Notes: generated by a model from the sequence alone, not told the origin. A DNA stretch of 64,000 bases from Salinispora mooreana (GCF_000379065.1 NZ_KB900614.1:3684892-3748891), one strand, 5' to 3'. Counted from the stretch's first letter, positions 24,140 through 33,622 are shown. Translations and numbers: made by a program.

Positions 24140-25245
24140 CGGTACGGGTGACCGGTAGGGTGGTGACCCCGGCCGGGGTGATCCGTCAGGGCTGCGTAGA
24201 GATCAACAACGAGCAGATCACCGCGGTCGCCGAGTACCCGTCCGGGCGCGACGGGCACTGGATCCTCCCCGGCTTCGTGGACATACACACCCACGGCGGC
24301 GGTGGGCACACCTTCACCACCGGAGACGCCGACGCGGCCCGTGCCGCCGCCGGCTTCCACCTCCGACACGGCACCACCACTCTGCTGGCCAGCCTGGTGA
24401 GCTCGCCGTTCGCGCTGATGCGCGCCGCCACCACCGCCTACCGGCCGCTGGTCACCGAAGGGGTGCTCGCCGGAATCCATTTCGAGGGTCCGTACCTCTC
24501 CGCGGACCGCTGTGGAGCGCAGAACCCGGCGTACCTGCGCGACCCCTCGACCGAGGAGCTGACCGAGCTGCTGGAGCTGGGCCACGGGACGATCCGGATG
24601 GTCACCCTCGCCCCGGAGCGCGAGGGAGCGACCGCGGCGATCAAGCTGCTCACCGCCCACGGGGTGACCGCGGCGGTCGGCCACACCGACGCCACGTACG
24701 AGCAGACCCAGGCCGCCATCGCCGCCGGCGCGAGCGTCGCCACCCACCTGTTCAACGGGATGCGCCCGGTGCACCACCGGGAGCCGGGGCCGGTGATCGC
24801 CCTGCTGGAAGCTCCCTCCGTGGTCTGCGAGCTGGTCGCCGACGGGGTGCACCTACACGACGGCATGCTCGCCTTCGCCACCACCACCGCCGGCGTGGAT
24901 CGGACCGCCCTGGTCACCGACGCGATGGCCGCCGCCGGCCAGCCCGACGGCGAGTACGAGCTGGGCGGCCAGCGGGTCACCGTGGCTGCCGGCGTGGCCC
25001 GGCTCGCCAGCGACGGGGCGGTCGCCGGCAGCACACTGACGATGGATGCCGCGTTCCGCAACGCGGTCGCCACCGGGTTCGCCGTCCCGGAGGCCGCCCA
25101 GATGGTGGCCACCACGCCCGCCCGTGCGATCGGTCTCGGCGATCGGGTCGGTTCCCTCCAGCCCGGTCGCCGAGCGGACCTGGTGGTGCTCGACGACGAC
25201 CTGAACGTGGTCCGGGTGATGCGCGCCGGCAGCTGGCTGGACTGA
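24136..25245 (+). CDS. nagA: N-acetylglucosamine-6-phosphate deacetylase
   Basis: 369 residues of the amidohydrolase superfamily. HTHGGGGHTF after GFVDIHT, the metal-binding Glu in GIHFEGPYLS, then AVGHTDATYEQ, ATHLFNGMRPVHHREPG and the catalytic Asp in LVTDAMAAAG. It removes acetate from GlcNAc-6-P, giving glucosamine-6-P for the SIS enzyme. Third gene of the coupled amino-sugar unit. Confidence 0.93.
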   Translation: MTVRVTGRVVTPAGVIRQGCVEINNEQITAVAEYPSGRDGHWILPGFVDIHTHGGGGHTFTTGDADAARAAAGFHLRHGTTTLLASLVSSPFALMRAATTAYRPLVTEGVLAGIHFEGPYLSADRCGAQNPAYLRDPSTEELTELLELGHGTIRMVTLAPEREGATAAIKLLTAHGVTAAVGHTDATYEQTQAAIAAGASVATHLFNGMRPVHHREPGPVIALLEAPSVVCELVADGVHLHDGMLAFATTTAGVDRTALVTDAMAAAGQPDGEYELGGQRVTVAAGVARLASDGAVAGSTLTMDAAFRNAVATGFAVPEAAQMVATTPARAIGLGDRVGSLQPGRRADLVVLDDDLNVVRVMRAGSWLD

Positions 25246-25258
25246 CGCAGGCCGCCGG

Positions 25259-26470
25259 TCAGCTCGGGGGCGGAATCTCCACCCCGAGCACCGCCTGCTC
25301 GTCGGGACGGTGCACCAACACGTCGCCGAGGTACGACTGCACCGCCGGGGCCATGCCGACATCCCGGCCGGCCCGCTGGGAGAGCAGCCACTTGTGCTCG
25401 ATGATCTGCGCGAAGATCTCCTGCGGTTCCAGCTTGCGGCGTAGGTGCGCTGGCACGGCGCGGACCACCGGCTCGAAGACCTCGGTCAGCCAACGGTGCG
25501 CCGCCTGCTGCTCATCGATCAGGTCGCTCTCGGCCCGGTAGGCGTCCAGGTCGTTGAGGAGCCGACGAGCCTGGTTCTCCTCCGCGTCCAGACCGGTCAG
25601 GCGAAGCAGCCGCCGGGTATGGTAGCCGGCGTCGACCACCTTCGGCCGCACCAGATACCGCCCGTCGTCGATCGTCGACATGGCGATCTCGGCTACGTCG
25701 AAGCCCAGCTCGTTGAGCCCACGAATGCGGCCCTCGATGTCGTGCCGGGCCTCCCGCTCGATCTGCTGCTCATAGGTGATCTCATGCCACAGCCGCTCGT
25801 ACCGCTGCACGACCTCCTCGCACACCACCGCCGGGTCGATCGACTCATGCAGCAGCCCGGCCGCCTGTAGGTCCAACGCCTCACCGAAGATATTCACCCG
25901 GGCGATCTCCAGGTCCTCACCACGCTGCCCGTTCGACAACGAGCGGTGCAGCACCCCGGTCTCCGCGTCCACCAGGTAGGCCGCGAACGCGCCCGCGTCC
26001 CGACGGAAGAGCGTGTTCGACAGCGAGCAGTCGCCCCAGAAGAAGCCGGTCAGGTGCATCCGTACCAGCAGCGCGGCCAACGCGTCGAGGAGCCGCTGCA
26101 TCGTCTCCGGGCGCAGCGTGTGCGAGAAGAGCGCCCGATAGGGCAGGGAGAACTGGAGATGCCGGGTGATCAACACCGGGTCCAACGGTTCCCCGGCTTC
26201 GGTCTGCCGGTCGGCGATGATCGCCACTGCCTCCACCGTCGGGAAGTCGATCCGCTCCAGGGCCCGCAGCAGGTCGTACTCCCGCTCGGCCACCCGCTCA
26301 CCGGTCTCCTTGACCGCGTACACGTAACCGCCGAGCCGGACGAACCGGACAACATGCCGAGAGATGCCCTGCGGCAGCGCCACCAGGTGCTGCGCCGGCC
26401 ACTCCACCAACGGGGTCGACCAGGGAAGGTCGAGCAGCGCCGGGTCAACGAGAGCCGAGGTGATCCGCAC
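25259..26470 (-). CDS. DUF4032 protein with kinase-like N-terminal domain
   Basis: 403 residues from GTG with GGAG 6 bases upstream. Residues 30-200 look like an atypical kinase: VKETGERVAEREYDLL, then the catalytic-loop equivalent FFWGDCSLSNTLFR and metal Asp in YLVDAETG. The C-terminal half is the actinobacterial DUF4032 helical region (VRPKVVDAGYHTRRLLRLTGL). Keeps Asp and Asn of the catalytic loop, unlike the 4150 protein. Substrate unknown. It converges on nagA with 13 bases between. Confidence 0.85.
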   Translation of the reverse strand: MRITSALVDPALLDLPWSTPLVEWPAQHLVALPQGISRHVVRFVRLGGYVYAVKETGERVAEREYDLLRALERIDFPTVEAVAIIADRQTEAGEPLDPVLITRHLQFSLPYRALFSHTLRPETMQRLLDALAALLVRMHLTGFFWGDCSLSNTLFRRDAGAFAAYLVDAETGVLHRSLSNGQRGEDLEIARVNIFGEALDLQAAGLLHESIDPAVVCEEVVQRYERLWHEITYEQQIEREARHDIEGRIRGLNELGFDVAEIAMSTIDDGRYLVRPKVVDAGYHTRRLLRLTGLDAEENQARRLLNDLDAYRAESDLIDEQQAAHRWLTEVFEPVVRAVPAHLRRKLEPQEIFAQIIEHKWLLSQRAGRDVGMAPAVQSYLGDVLVHRPDEQAVLGVEIPPPS

Positions 26471-26575
26471 GCACTCCAGTTTGCGCCCTCCCCCGCCGGA
26501 ACGCCTCCCCGCGTGGTTCGGCACACAGCCACCCGGGCCGGGCCGGAAGCCCCGCGGGCCGGTAGCGTGGCCGAG

Positions 26576-27349
26576 ATGCGGCAGGTGACGACCCGGTGGC
26601 GAGCGGTACGGCTCCGGGCGGTCCACCCGGCCGGCTGGTGGTACGACGGGCTGCTCCTCGCCGGTCTGGTGGCCCTGACCGCCGCCCTCGCCGCCGGTCA
26701 CCTCTTCGGCCTCGACCGGGCGGTGGCCGACTGGTCGGACGCGCACCGCCCGGCCACGGCGTACTGGATCGCGTGGCTCCTCAACCACCTCGGCCAGGGC
26801 GGCCCGCTGACCCTGGTCGCGGTCGGGCTCGGCGCTCTGCTCGCCGTGCGGCTCCGCTCCGCCCGCCCGCTGCTGCCGCCGATCGCCGGGCTCGTGCTGA
26901 TCAACCTCGTCGTCGGCGCGCTCAAGGTGGCGACGGCCCGGCCCGCGCCCAGCGCCAGCACGCGCGAACCCTTCCTCGCGCCGGAGCAGACCCTGCCGCT
27001 CTTCCAGCACGAGTTGGCGCTGCAGTACACCCGCTCCTACCCGTCCGGGCACGTCGTCAACGCGATCGTCTGGTACGGCGTGATCGTCCTGCTCCTCGCC
27101 CAGCTGCTGGAGACGTACGGGCGCACGTTGCCACCCCGGCTCGCCATCGCGGTACGGGTCGTCCCGCCCCTGGTGGTGTTCACCACGACCATGTACCTGG
27201 GCTGGCACTGGTTGACCGACTCGATCGCCGGGCTGCTGCTCGGCCTCCTGCTGGACCGGGTGCTGCACCGGCTGCCCTGGGACGACATTCCGCTGCCCAG
27301 GAGGATCGACCAGGACCATCGGAGGCACACCTCCGAGCCGGCGGACTGA
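26576..27349 (+). CDS. PAP2-superfamily membrane phosphatase
   Basis: 257 residues, about six membrane helices. The three phosphatase motifs are present: KVATARPAP (C1), YPSGHVVN (C2, catalytic His) and GWHWLTDSIAG (C3). Probably removes phosphate from a lipid (phosphatidate or polyprenyl pyrophosphate) at the outer face of the membrane. Starts 105 bases from the divergent DUF4032 gene. Confidence 0.88.
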   Translation: MRQVTTRWRAVRLRAVHPAGWWYDGLLLAGLVALTAALAAGHLFGLDRAVADWSDAHRPATAYWIAWLLNHLGQGGPLTLVAVGLGALLAVRLRSARPLLPPIAGLVLINLVVGALKVATARPAPSASTREPFLAPEQTLPLFQHELALQYTRSYPSGHVVNAIVWYGVIVLLLAQLLETYGRTLPPRLAIAVRVVPPLVVFTTTMYLGWHWLTDSIAGLLLGLLLDRVLHRLPWDDIPLPRRIDQDHRRHTSEPAD

Positions 27350-27544
27350 CTCGGACCGCTGTCGCGTGGGTCGAGGGCGTGGAGCTGCTCGTCCGACGAC
27401 GGCGAGGGGCCTGCGCGCCGAACCACCACCTGCCGCCAGCAGATCACCACGAATGCTCCTGTTGTGTCCCTCTATGGGAGCTTAGACATATGATTTCCCC
27501 GCTCAAGGTGAGAGTCTGGCTACACACTAGTTCAGGGGAAATTA

Positions 27545-28279
27545 ATGAATAGAGTTGTACGCCCGAATCGAAGGGCGTTGCTCTCCGGCGCGCTTGTCGG
27601 CACCGTGGCCGCGCTCGCGGGCTGCTCATCGACGGAGGCACAGTCACCAACGACCAGCACCTCCCCCCAAGCGCCACCCACCACGCCCGAGGCGGCACTC
27701 GAGCGGCTGATGGAGGGCAACCAGCGGTGGGCACAGGGCGACCCGCAGGCCCCCAACCGGGACCTGGCCCGGCGTCAGGCCGTAGCCCAAGAGCAGAAGC
27801 CCTTCGCGGCGGTCCTCTCCTGCATTGACTCGCGGGTGCCACCGGAGCTCATCTTCGACGTCGGCCTGGGCGACCTCTTCGTGACGCGCACCGGCGGCGA
27901 GGCGGTTGGCCCGGTGGTCACCGGTTCTGTCGAATTCGGACCCCTGACCAGCGGCACTCCGCTCATCGTGGTCCTCGGTCATCAACGTTGCGGCGCCATC
28001 AAGGCGGCGTACGCCGCCCTTCGTGACGGCAAAACGCTGCCCGGCAACCTGCCGGAGATCGTCACCGCCCTTCAGCCGGCGTACGAACAGGTAGCCGCAG
28101 CGGGGGGTAGCGACCCGATCGATGCCATGGTCCGTGCCCAGATCGAGTTGGCCGCGAACGACCTGCGTTCCAACCCGGACCTCGCCCCGCTCGTGGCGAA
28201 GCAGGACCTCGCCATTGTCGGCGCCTACTACTCCCTCGACACCGGTGCGGTCGAGGTCCTCAGCGGCGCACCCTCCTGA
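27545..28279 (+). CDS. Exported beta-carbonic anhydrase (Tat signal and lipobox)
   Basis: 244 residues. The N-terminus has a twin-arginine region (RPNRRALLSGALVG) followed by LAGC, so it should be Tat-exported, folded with zinc, and lipid-anchored at Cys25 or so. The enzyme domain has the beta-class ligands Cys and Asp in VLSCIDSRVP and His and Cys in GHQRCGAIKAAY. Interconverts CO2 and bicarbonate on the outer side of the membrane. GGGGAAA lies ahead of the ATG. Confidence 0.92.
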   Translation: MNRVVRPNRRALLSGALVGTVAALAGCSSTEAQSPTTSTSPQAPPTTPEAALERLMEGNQRWAQGDPQAPNRDLARRQAVAQEQKPFAAVLSCIDSRVPPELIFDVGLGDLFVTRTGGEAVGPVVTGSVEFGPLTSGTPLIVVLGHQRCGAIKAAYAALRDGKTLPGNLPEIVTALQPAYEQVAAAGGSDPIDAMVRAQIELAANDLRSNPDLAPLVAKQDLAIVGAYYSLDTGAVEVLSGAPS

Positions 28280-28379
28280 CCAGCCGAACGGTGACCGAAC
28301 AACACTGGACCCGGCACCGAGGCATGGGTATTAGCTTCGGGGCTTCTCCGCTGGTGCTGGAGCCTTCCGCGACCCTGGG

Positions 28380-30350
28380 CTAGTCGGAGAAGTCGGGTTG
28401 TTGACCAACCACACCGTCCTGCTCCCCCTCCCGGGGCAGTGGCGGGCCGGCCGGGGGCGTTGCGGCCTCCGGCGACGGGCCGGCCGGGGGCGATGCGGCC
28501 TCCGGCGACGGGCCGGCCGGAGGTGCCGCAACCTCCCGAGACGAGCCGGCCAAGGGCTCGGACAACTCTGCATCGAGGGGGCCGGTCGCACGGAGTAGGG
28601 CATTCAGCCCGGCCCGGCGGGCAACCACCGTCAACCGGTCCCCGGCCATAATCACCAACCGGTGGTCGAACTCCCACTCATACCGCTGGCCGAAGCGGGC
28701 GTGGGCGAGAAGTCGGACGCTCCCCGCACGGCCGACGGTAGCGAGTGGCTGGCCTTCGAGCGAGGAGCCGGCGGCGACCGGGACCTCGGTTACCAACAGG
28801 GCGTGCCGGCCGACTGAGATGGTGGCGATGACGGCACGATCCAGCAGGGCACCGGCGAACGACGGCGCTGCCAGGTACGACACGCTCCGTGAGACGCCGA
28901 TGCCGAAGGACCGCTGGACGCGCTCGGCGAAGTGCCCATCAAAGAGCCGCAGCACCACCTGAACATCGTCGTTGAGAGAACGGGCGGTCAGCGCGGCCCG
29001 CAAGTTCACCCCGTCGTCGGTGGAGACCACGACGAGGGCCTGGCAGGTAGCGACCGAGGCGGCACGCAGGGTCTCTTCGGCGGAGGCGTCCCCCACCACC
29101 AGCGGCACACCGAGCCGCCGGGCCAGCTCGGCGCCGCGCGCGTCCGCATGCTTGTCGATGGCGACCACCTCGACGCCGAAGTCGCGGAGTTGGGCGGTCA
29201 CCCGGGTGCCGATGTTGCCGAGGCCAACCACGACCACGTGCCCGGAACGGTCGGTCAGGGGCCGCCCGGAGTGCAGCGCCAGCCGGGCGTTGACGAGGCC
29301 GTCCACCACCACGGCGGTGACCAACGGGATCAGCGCCAGCCCGGAGAGGTTGAGCACCACCTGCAGGACCTGTTCGCCGATCGGCTTGGCGGCGTCCGGA
29401 TCCTGCCCGCTCAGGGCGGTGACCAGGGTCAGATAGAGCGCCTCCCCCCAGCTCACCTCGGCGGTGCTGGCGTAGAGGCCGCCGAGCACGACGATCACCG
29501 CCAGCAGCACCAACACGGCGATGCCGATCCGGCGGGTGGCGAAACCGCGGACCGCCCGGAGCAGCATCGAGACCGGCCGGCGCCACCGCCGGGCCCGACG
29601 CAGTCGGCGTGCGGCCACCTCGGTTCCCGGTGGCGTACCGGCCGCCTCAGCGAGCACCACGTCGGCGGCGGTCTCCTCCGCGGGCAGAACCCGGACCTCC
29701 CGCGGGTCCCGGGTGTCCGCCACCGGGCAGACGAGGTCCTCGTCGCGAAGATCGACACGGCGGGCCACGTAGAGGGTCCGACCGCCATGTCGGAAGTGCG
29801 CCGGCGCGACCTCGCCCAACGCGGCGGCGACGAAGGCAGGGGCCGCCATCGCGGCGTCGGAGAGCACCGCCGAGTCGGGGAAGATCTGTCGCACCCCGTT
29901 GGCCAGGCTGGTGTTGAACATCCGCACCACCAACCGCAGCCTCGGCTGCACCTCCTGCGCACAGAGCGCGGCATGCATGTTGCCCACGTCGTCCTGGTGC
30001 AGCAGCGCCAAACCCTCGGCCCGGTCCAGGCGAGCATCGCGAAACGTCACCTCGTCGAGCCGATCGGCCCGGATGACCTCGATGCCGTCGAGATCTCGAC
30101 CGTCCGGGCTGTCTGTCCGCTGCCGCTCGGGCACCACCAACGTGATCCGGATCCGGGTCAGCTGCGGCTCGGTGGCGAGCAGCGACCTGACCACCCAGTA
30201 CGCCAGGGCGTCGTGGCCACAGACCACATAGTGGGCCCAGGGATCGCTGTTGCCTCGGAGCCGTCGCCCGCTCCACCATGCACGATCGAAGGGCCCCGTC
30301 ATACGACGCATGGTAAGCAGTCGATAGCGCTCGCGCAGCCCGGTGATCAC
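28380..30350 (-). CDS. Two-RCK (TrkA-N) channel-like membrane protein
   Basis: 656 residues. RCK/Rossmann domain 1 (HYVVCGHDALAYWVVRSL), a membrane helix (IGIAVLVLLAVIVVLGGLY), a pore-like loop (WGEALYLTLVTALSGQDP), a second helix (LSGLALIPLVTAVVVDGL), then RCK domain 2 (HVVVVGLGNIGTRVTAQL). The potassium filter TVGYG is absent from the loop. The layout recalls CASTOR/POLLUX-type channels more than KtrB/TrkA. The C-terminal 60 residues contain three copies of an 11-residue Pro/Ala/Glu repeat. GTG start is tentative; ATG 30311 is possible. Confidence 0.82.
   Translation of the reverse strand: MITGLRERYRLLTMRRMTGPFDRAWWSGRRLRGNSDPWAHYVVCGHDALAYWVVRSLLATEPQLTRIRITLVVPERQRTDSPDGRDLDGIEVIRADRLDEVTFRDARLDRAEGLALLHQDDVGNMHAALCAQEVQPRLRLVVRMFNTSLANGVRQIFPDSAVLSDAAMAAPAFVAAALGEVAPAHFRHGGRTLYVARRVDLRDEDLVCPVADTRDPREVRVLPAEETAADVVLAEAAGTPPGTEVAARRLRRARRWRRPVSMLLRAVRGFATRRIGIAVLVLLAVIVVLGGLYASTAEVSWGEALYLTLVTALSGQDPDAAKPIGEQVLQVVLNLSGLALIPLVTAVVVDGLVNARLALHSGRPLTDRSGHVVVVGLGNIGTRVTAQLRDFGVEVVAIDKHADARGAELARRLGVPLVVGDASAEETLRAASVATCQALVVVSTDDGVNLRAALTARSLNDDVQVVLRLFDGHFAERVQRSFGIGVSRSVSYLAAPSFAGALLDRAVIATISVGRHALLVTEVPVAAGSSLEGQPLATVGRAGSVRLLAHARFGQRYEWEFDHRLVIMAGDRLTVVARRAGLNALLRATGPLDAELSEPLAGSSREVAAPPAGPSPEAASPPAGPSPEAATPPAGPPLPREGEQDGVVGQQPDFSD
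28444..28542. repeat. Three tandem 33-bp units inside the RCK gene
   Basis: Units 28444-28476 and 28477-28509 are nearly identical; 28510-28542 is diverged. They encode PPAGPSPEAAS-type 11-residue repeats at the C-terminus. Copy number may vary between strains. Confidence 0.85.
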
Positions 30351-30415
30351 GACTGCGGCAGATCAGTAGCGCGAGTCCATTCTCCACGTGGGCACGACTC
30401 CGGCACACTGGGGCG

Positions 30416-31942
30416 ATGGCGCTGTCGCAGCTGGCGGGTCGACCTTTCGGCGTACGCAAACACGTGGTGGACCCCGGTGGCGGCGGTGCTCCGCGGCTGC
30501 CGGACCCCGCGCCCACCGTGGTGGTCGGCGGCGGAATCGCCGGCATGTCCACAGCGGTGGTGCTGGCCGAACGGGGAGTCCCGGTCACCGTCCTGGAAGC
30601 CGCCCCCACCATCGGCGGGCGGCTCGGCGCATGGCCGGAGGCCTCGCCCGACGGCACCCGGACCAACGAACACGGCTTCCACGCCTTCTTCCGCCAGTAC
30701 TACAACTGGCGGAACATCCTCCGCCGGGTTGACCCGGCGCTGGGATTCCTCCGGCGGATCCCGCGCTACCCGGTCCTGTCCACGAGCTGGCCGACCGAGG
30801 AGTTCGGCAAGCTGCCGCCCGCGGCACCAGCGAACCTGCTCGCCCTCCTGCTCCGCAGCCCCAGCCTGCGCCCACGGGACCTGCGCGCGATGAACCGGGA
30901 CGCCGCGCTGCCGTTGCTCAGCTACGACCCGATCCAGACGTACGCCGAGTTCGACGACACCACCGCCGACGCCCTGCTCACCTCGCTCCGGCTGCCGGAC
31001 CGAGCCCGGGCGATGCTCTTCGAGGTCTTCTCCCACTCGTTCTTCAATCACGAAGCGGAGATGTCGGCCGCCGAGATGATCGCCCAGTTCCACTTCTACC
31101 TGTTGGGCAACCCGGAGGGGCTGGCCTTCGACTGCCCCGCGACGGACTACGCGACGTCGATCTGGCAGCCCCTCACCCGGCACATCGCGCAGCACGGCGG
31201 CCGGGTCGTCACCGAGGCCGCGGTCACCGGGCTGCACTGCGACGCCACCGGCTGGCAGGTGGCGAGCACCGCCGGCGCGTACGAGGCCCGACACGTTGTG
31301 CTCGCCGTCGACCCACCGGCCCTCGCCGCGCTGGTCGCGGCCTCCCCCATCCTCGCCGAAGCTGCTCCCGACCTGGTCGCGCGAATGCCCGAGTTCGGCC
31401 AACCCGGTCCGCCGTACGCGGTGGCCCGCTACTGGTGTGCGGGGGACGTGGCTCCCGGGCGGGCGGTCTTCAGTGGGGTCTCCCGGCAACCCACCCTGGA
31501 CTCGGTGACGCTCTACCACCGGCTGGAGGAGGAGTCCCGCCGCTGGGCCGGGCGCAACGGCGGTGCGGTGGTGGAGTTGCACGCGTACGCCTGCGAACCG
31601 GACGTGCCCGCCGAGGAGTTGGCCGAACGGATGTGGACCGAGCTGAGCTCCCTCTGGCCAGAGGCGGGGCGGCTGCAGATCCGCGAGCTGCGGGCCCGGG
31701 TGGAGGCCCAGGCACCCGCGTTCCCGCCCGGCGGCCACGCGGGGCGGCCCGGCGTCCGCACCGACGCCGACCGGCTCTACCTGGCCGGCGACGGCATCCG
31801 TACCGACTTCCCCAGTGCGCTGATGGAGCGCTCCGCCGCCACCGGCATCCTCGCGGCCAACCACATCCTGCGGGATGAGGGTGGCGCGACCGAGCCGGTC
31901 TACTCGATCCGCCCCCGAGGCCTGCTCGCCCGAGCGCGCTGA
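30416..31942 (+). CDS. FAD-dependent carotenoid desaturase/aromatase-like oxidoreductase
   Basis: 508 residues. FAD-binding VVVGGGIAGMSTAVVLAERG near 35 and EAAPTIGGRL; the C-terminal dinucleotide end is LYLAGDGIRTDFPSALMERS. The long middle (TNEHGFHAFFRQYYNWRN, FFNHEAEMSAAEMIAQFHFY) matches the CrtU/phytoene-desaturase-related group. No other carotenoid genes lie nearby, so the substrate is a guess. Starts 65 bases from the divergent RCK gene. Confidence 0.8.
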   Translation: MALSQLAGRPFGVRKHVVDPGGGGAPRLPDPAPTVVVGGGIAGMSTAVVLAERGVPVTVLEAAPTIGGRLGAWPEASPDGTRTNEHGFHAFFRQYYNWRNILRRVDPALGFLRRIPRYPVLSTSWPTEEFGKLPPAAPANLLALLLRSPSLRPRDLRAMNRDAALPLLSYDPIQTYAEFDDTTADALLTSLRLPDRARAMLFEVFSHSFFNHEAEMSAAEMIAQFHFYLLGNPEGLAFDCPATDYATSIWQPLTRHIAQHGGRVVTEAAVTGLHCDATGWQVASTAGAYEARHVVLAVDPPALAALVAASPILAEAAPDLVARMPEFGQPGPPYAVARYWCAGDVAPGRAVFSGVSRQPTLDSVTLYHRLEEESRRWAGRNGGAVVELHAYACEPDVPAEELAERMWTELSSLWPEAGRLQIRELRARVEAQAPAFPPGGHAGRPGVRTDADRLYLAGDGIRTDFPSALMERSAATGILAANHILRDEGGATEPVYSIRPRGLLARAR

Positions 31943-31966
31943 TCGGGGGCGGGCGCGGCCCAGCCG

Positions 31967-32758
31967 CTACCCGGTGCCCGTTTCACCGGGCCTCGCCTCG
32001 GGCGGGGACCACGGAAAACGGGCCGGCCGGCGCTCGTTGGCCGCCGTCACGCCCTCCCGGGCCTCCCCGCTGGCCCGCACCTGCCCATGCCACCAGGCGA
32101 TCTGGTCGTCGTCCGCCCGCCCGTCAACGATCTCCTTGGCGGCCATGACGCTGAGCTGAGACCGCTCGGTGACCATGGCGGTAACCGCACCAACCCGGGC
32201 GGAGAGCGCGGTGGCGGGAAGCACCTCGTCAACCAGGCCAACCCGGAGCGCCCGCCCGGCGTCGATCAGCTCCGCCGTGAAGAGCAGGGCCTTCGCCGTG
32301 GACGGCCCGACCAGCCGGGCCAGCCGGCCGGTGGTGGGCGCCGGATAGACCAGGCCGAGCCGGGCCGGCGGTACGCCGAACCGCGCGTCGTCGGCGGCGA
32401 GCCGCAGGTCACAGGCGACGGCGAGTTGGCACCCACCGCCGACGCAGGCACCCCGAATCGCGGCGATTGTCGGCTTGGCGAAGGCGGCGAGCCGCTCCTC
32501 GGCCGTGACGGCGATACTGGCGTCACCGGCGTCCAGCAGTTCGTCGAGGTCGCCGAGGTCCGCTCCGGCGCAGAAGGTGCCGTCGGCTCCGGTGAGCACC
32601 AGGGCCCGTACCGCCGGATCGGCCTCCAGCCGATCGAGCACCCCCGGCAGGCGCCGCCACATCGCCGAGGTCATCGCGTTTCGGCGGGCCGGATTCTGGA
32701 TCACCACGGTCGCCACCGGACCGGCCACCTCGACAAGCAGTTCCGCGTCCGCCGCCAC
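31967..32758 (-). CDS. Enoyl-CoA hydratase/isomerase family protein
   Basis: 263 residues from GTG, with GGAGGGAG 7 bases upstream. Crotonase fold: NPARRNAMTSAMW, the oxyanion-hole segment GTFCAGADLGDL and AIRGACVGGGCQLAVACDLRLA, then RFGVPPARLGLVYP. The catalytic Glu positions of mitochondrial hydratase are not obvious, so isomerase or another crotonase activity is possible. Confidence 0.88.
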   Translation of the reverse strand: MAADAELLVEVAGPVATVVIQNPARRNAMTSAMWRRLPGVLDRLEADPAVRALVLTGADGTFCAGADLGDLDELLDAGDASIAVTAEERLAAFAKPTIAAIRGACVGGGCQLAVACDLRLAADDARFGVPPARLGLVYPAPTTGRLARLVGPSTAKALLFTAELIDAGRALRVGLVDEVLPATALSARVGAVTAMVTERSQLSVMAAKEIVDGRADDDQIAWWHGQVRASGEAREGVTAANERRPARFPWSPPEARPGETGTG

Positions 32759-32906
32759 CGAAACTCTCCCTCCGGTCCACTTCGCCGCGGTGACGATATC
32801 GACGCAGCCGCCGCCCCGCCCCATCCAGGTGACGCCGGTCACGGTCCGGTGGCTCTTCCTGACGAGGACGCGCCCCTCTTCCCAACCGGGTGGCCGGGCC
32901 TTCTTC

Positions 32907-33377
32907 CTAACCGGTGGCGCGGTCAGAGCGGGGCCAGACGTATTCCAGGTCGATCGGGATGTCACCAAACTGTGGGCGATAGTGCTCCGGATCCTTGCGC
33001 AGCAGTGACGAACGGTGGCTCAGGTGCAGGTCGTCGCGGCCCAGCCAGGGCGGCAGCTCACCGACCTCAGCCAACTCGGCCTGGGTGCGGACGGTACGCA
33101 TGCCCCGGGCGGCGGCCAGGTCGGTGACCAGCGTCGCGGCGCAGGTGTCGGCTCGCCCCGGCTCGCACCAGACCGCGCACACGTCCAGCCCGTACCGGGT
33201 CAGCGCCTCCTCGTAGCCGACCCACATCTTCACTGCCGGGTGGTGCCGCCAGCCGTAACCCGGACGGATCAGCCCCCGCAGCACCTGAATCGCCTCCACC
33301 CGCTGCTTGCCGAGCCGACGCTGGTCCAGCGCGGCCGCGCTGGCCAGGAAGTCCGGGTACGGAAGGAACGTCTGCAC
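32907..33377 (-). CDS. MSMEG_6728 / pyrimidine-dimer glycosylase-like protein
   Basis: 156 residues from GTG behind AGGAAGCCGGG. Opens MQTFLPYPDFLASAAALDQRRLGKQRVE and contains HPAVKMWVGYEEALTRYG and HLSHRSSLLRKDPEHYR, the conserved pattern of a small family related to T4 endonuclease V. T4-type enzymes cut at UV dimers; activity for this bacterial group is not, to my knowledge, proven. Confidence 0.82.
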   Translation of the reverse strand: MQTFLPYPDFLASAAALDQRRLGKQRVEAIQVLRGLIRPGYGWRHHPAVKMWVGYEEALTRYGLDVCAVWCEPGRADTCAATLVTDLAAARGMRTVRTQAELAEVGELPPWLGRDDLHLSHRSSLLRKDPEHYRPQFGDIPIDLEYVWPRSDRATG

Positions 33378-33527
33378 CCCGGCTTCCTACCCACCGCCGC
33401 ACCCGACAATCCTCTCCGGCGGTGCTGCGCCTCCGCCGAACCGAGACCGGACGGAGGCCGAACACCGCGCCGAAGCGGTGCCGCCCGGCGCGGCGGCGGG
33501 TGACGAAGCGGCGGAGTTCGCTGACGT

Positions 33528-33533
33528 TATAGT
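33528..33533 (+). promoter_or_regulatory. Candidate -10 of the MurG-like gene
   Basis: TATAGT in an otherwise GC-rich gap, giving a leader of about 80 bases. No clear -35 box. Confidence 0.35.
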
Positions 33534-33622
33534 CGATCTAGAACAACGCCAGAACGCTCGCTCAGTCCATTCCGGCTCACCGGCAAGGCTGCCAGCCGGA
33601 CAGACCCTGCACAGGGGAACGC

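Noticed and set aside
26471..27328. Upstream extension of the DUF4032 protein
   Set aside because: It is antisense to the PAP2 phosphatase gene, which has all three catalytic motifs; GTG 26470 has its own ribosome site.
28932..30893. A 653-codon plus-strand frame opposite the RCK gene
   Set aside because: Antisense shadow. The minus-strand frame has clear RCK motifs and normal composition; the plus frame is His/Gln/Gly-rich and runs on into the next real gene in the wrong frame.
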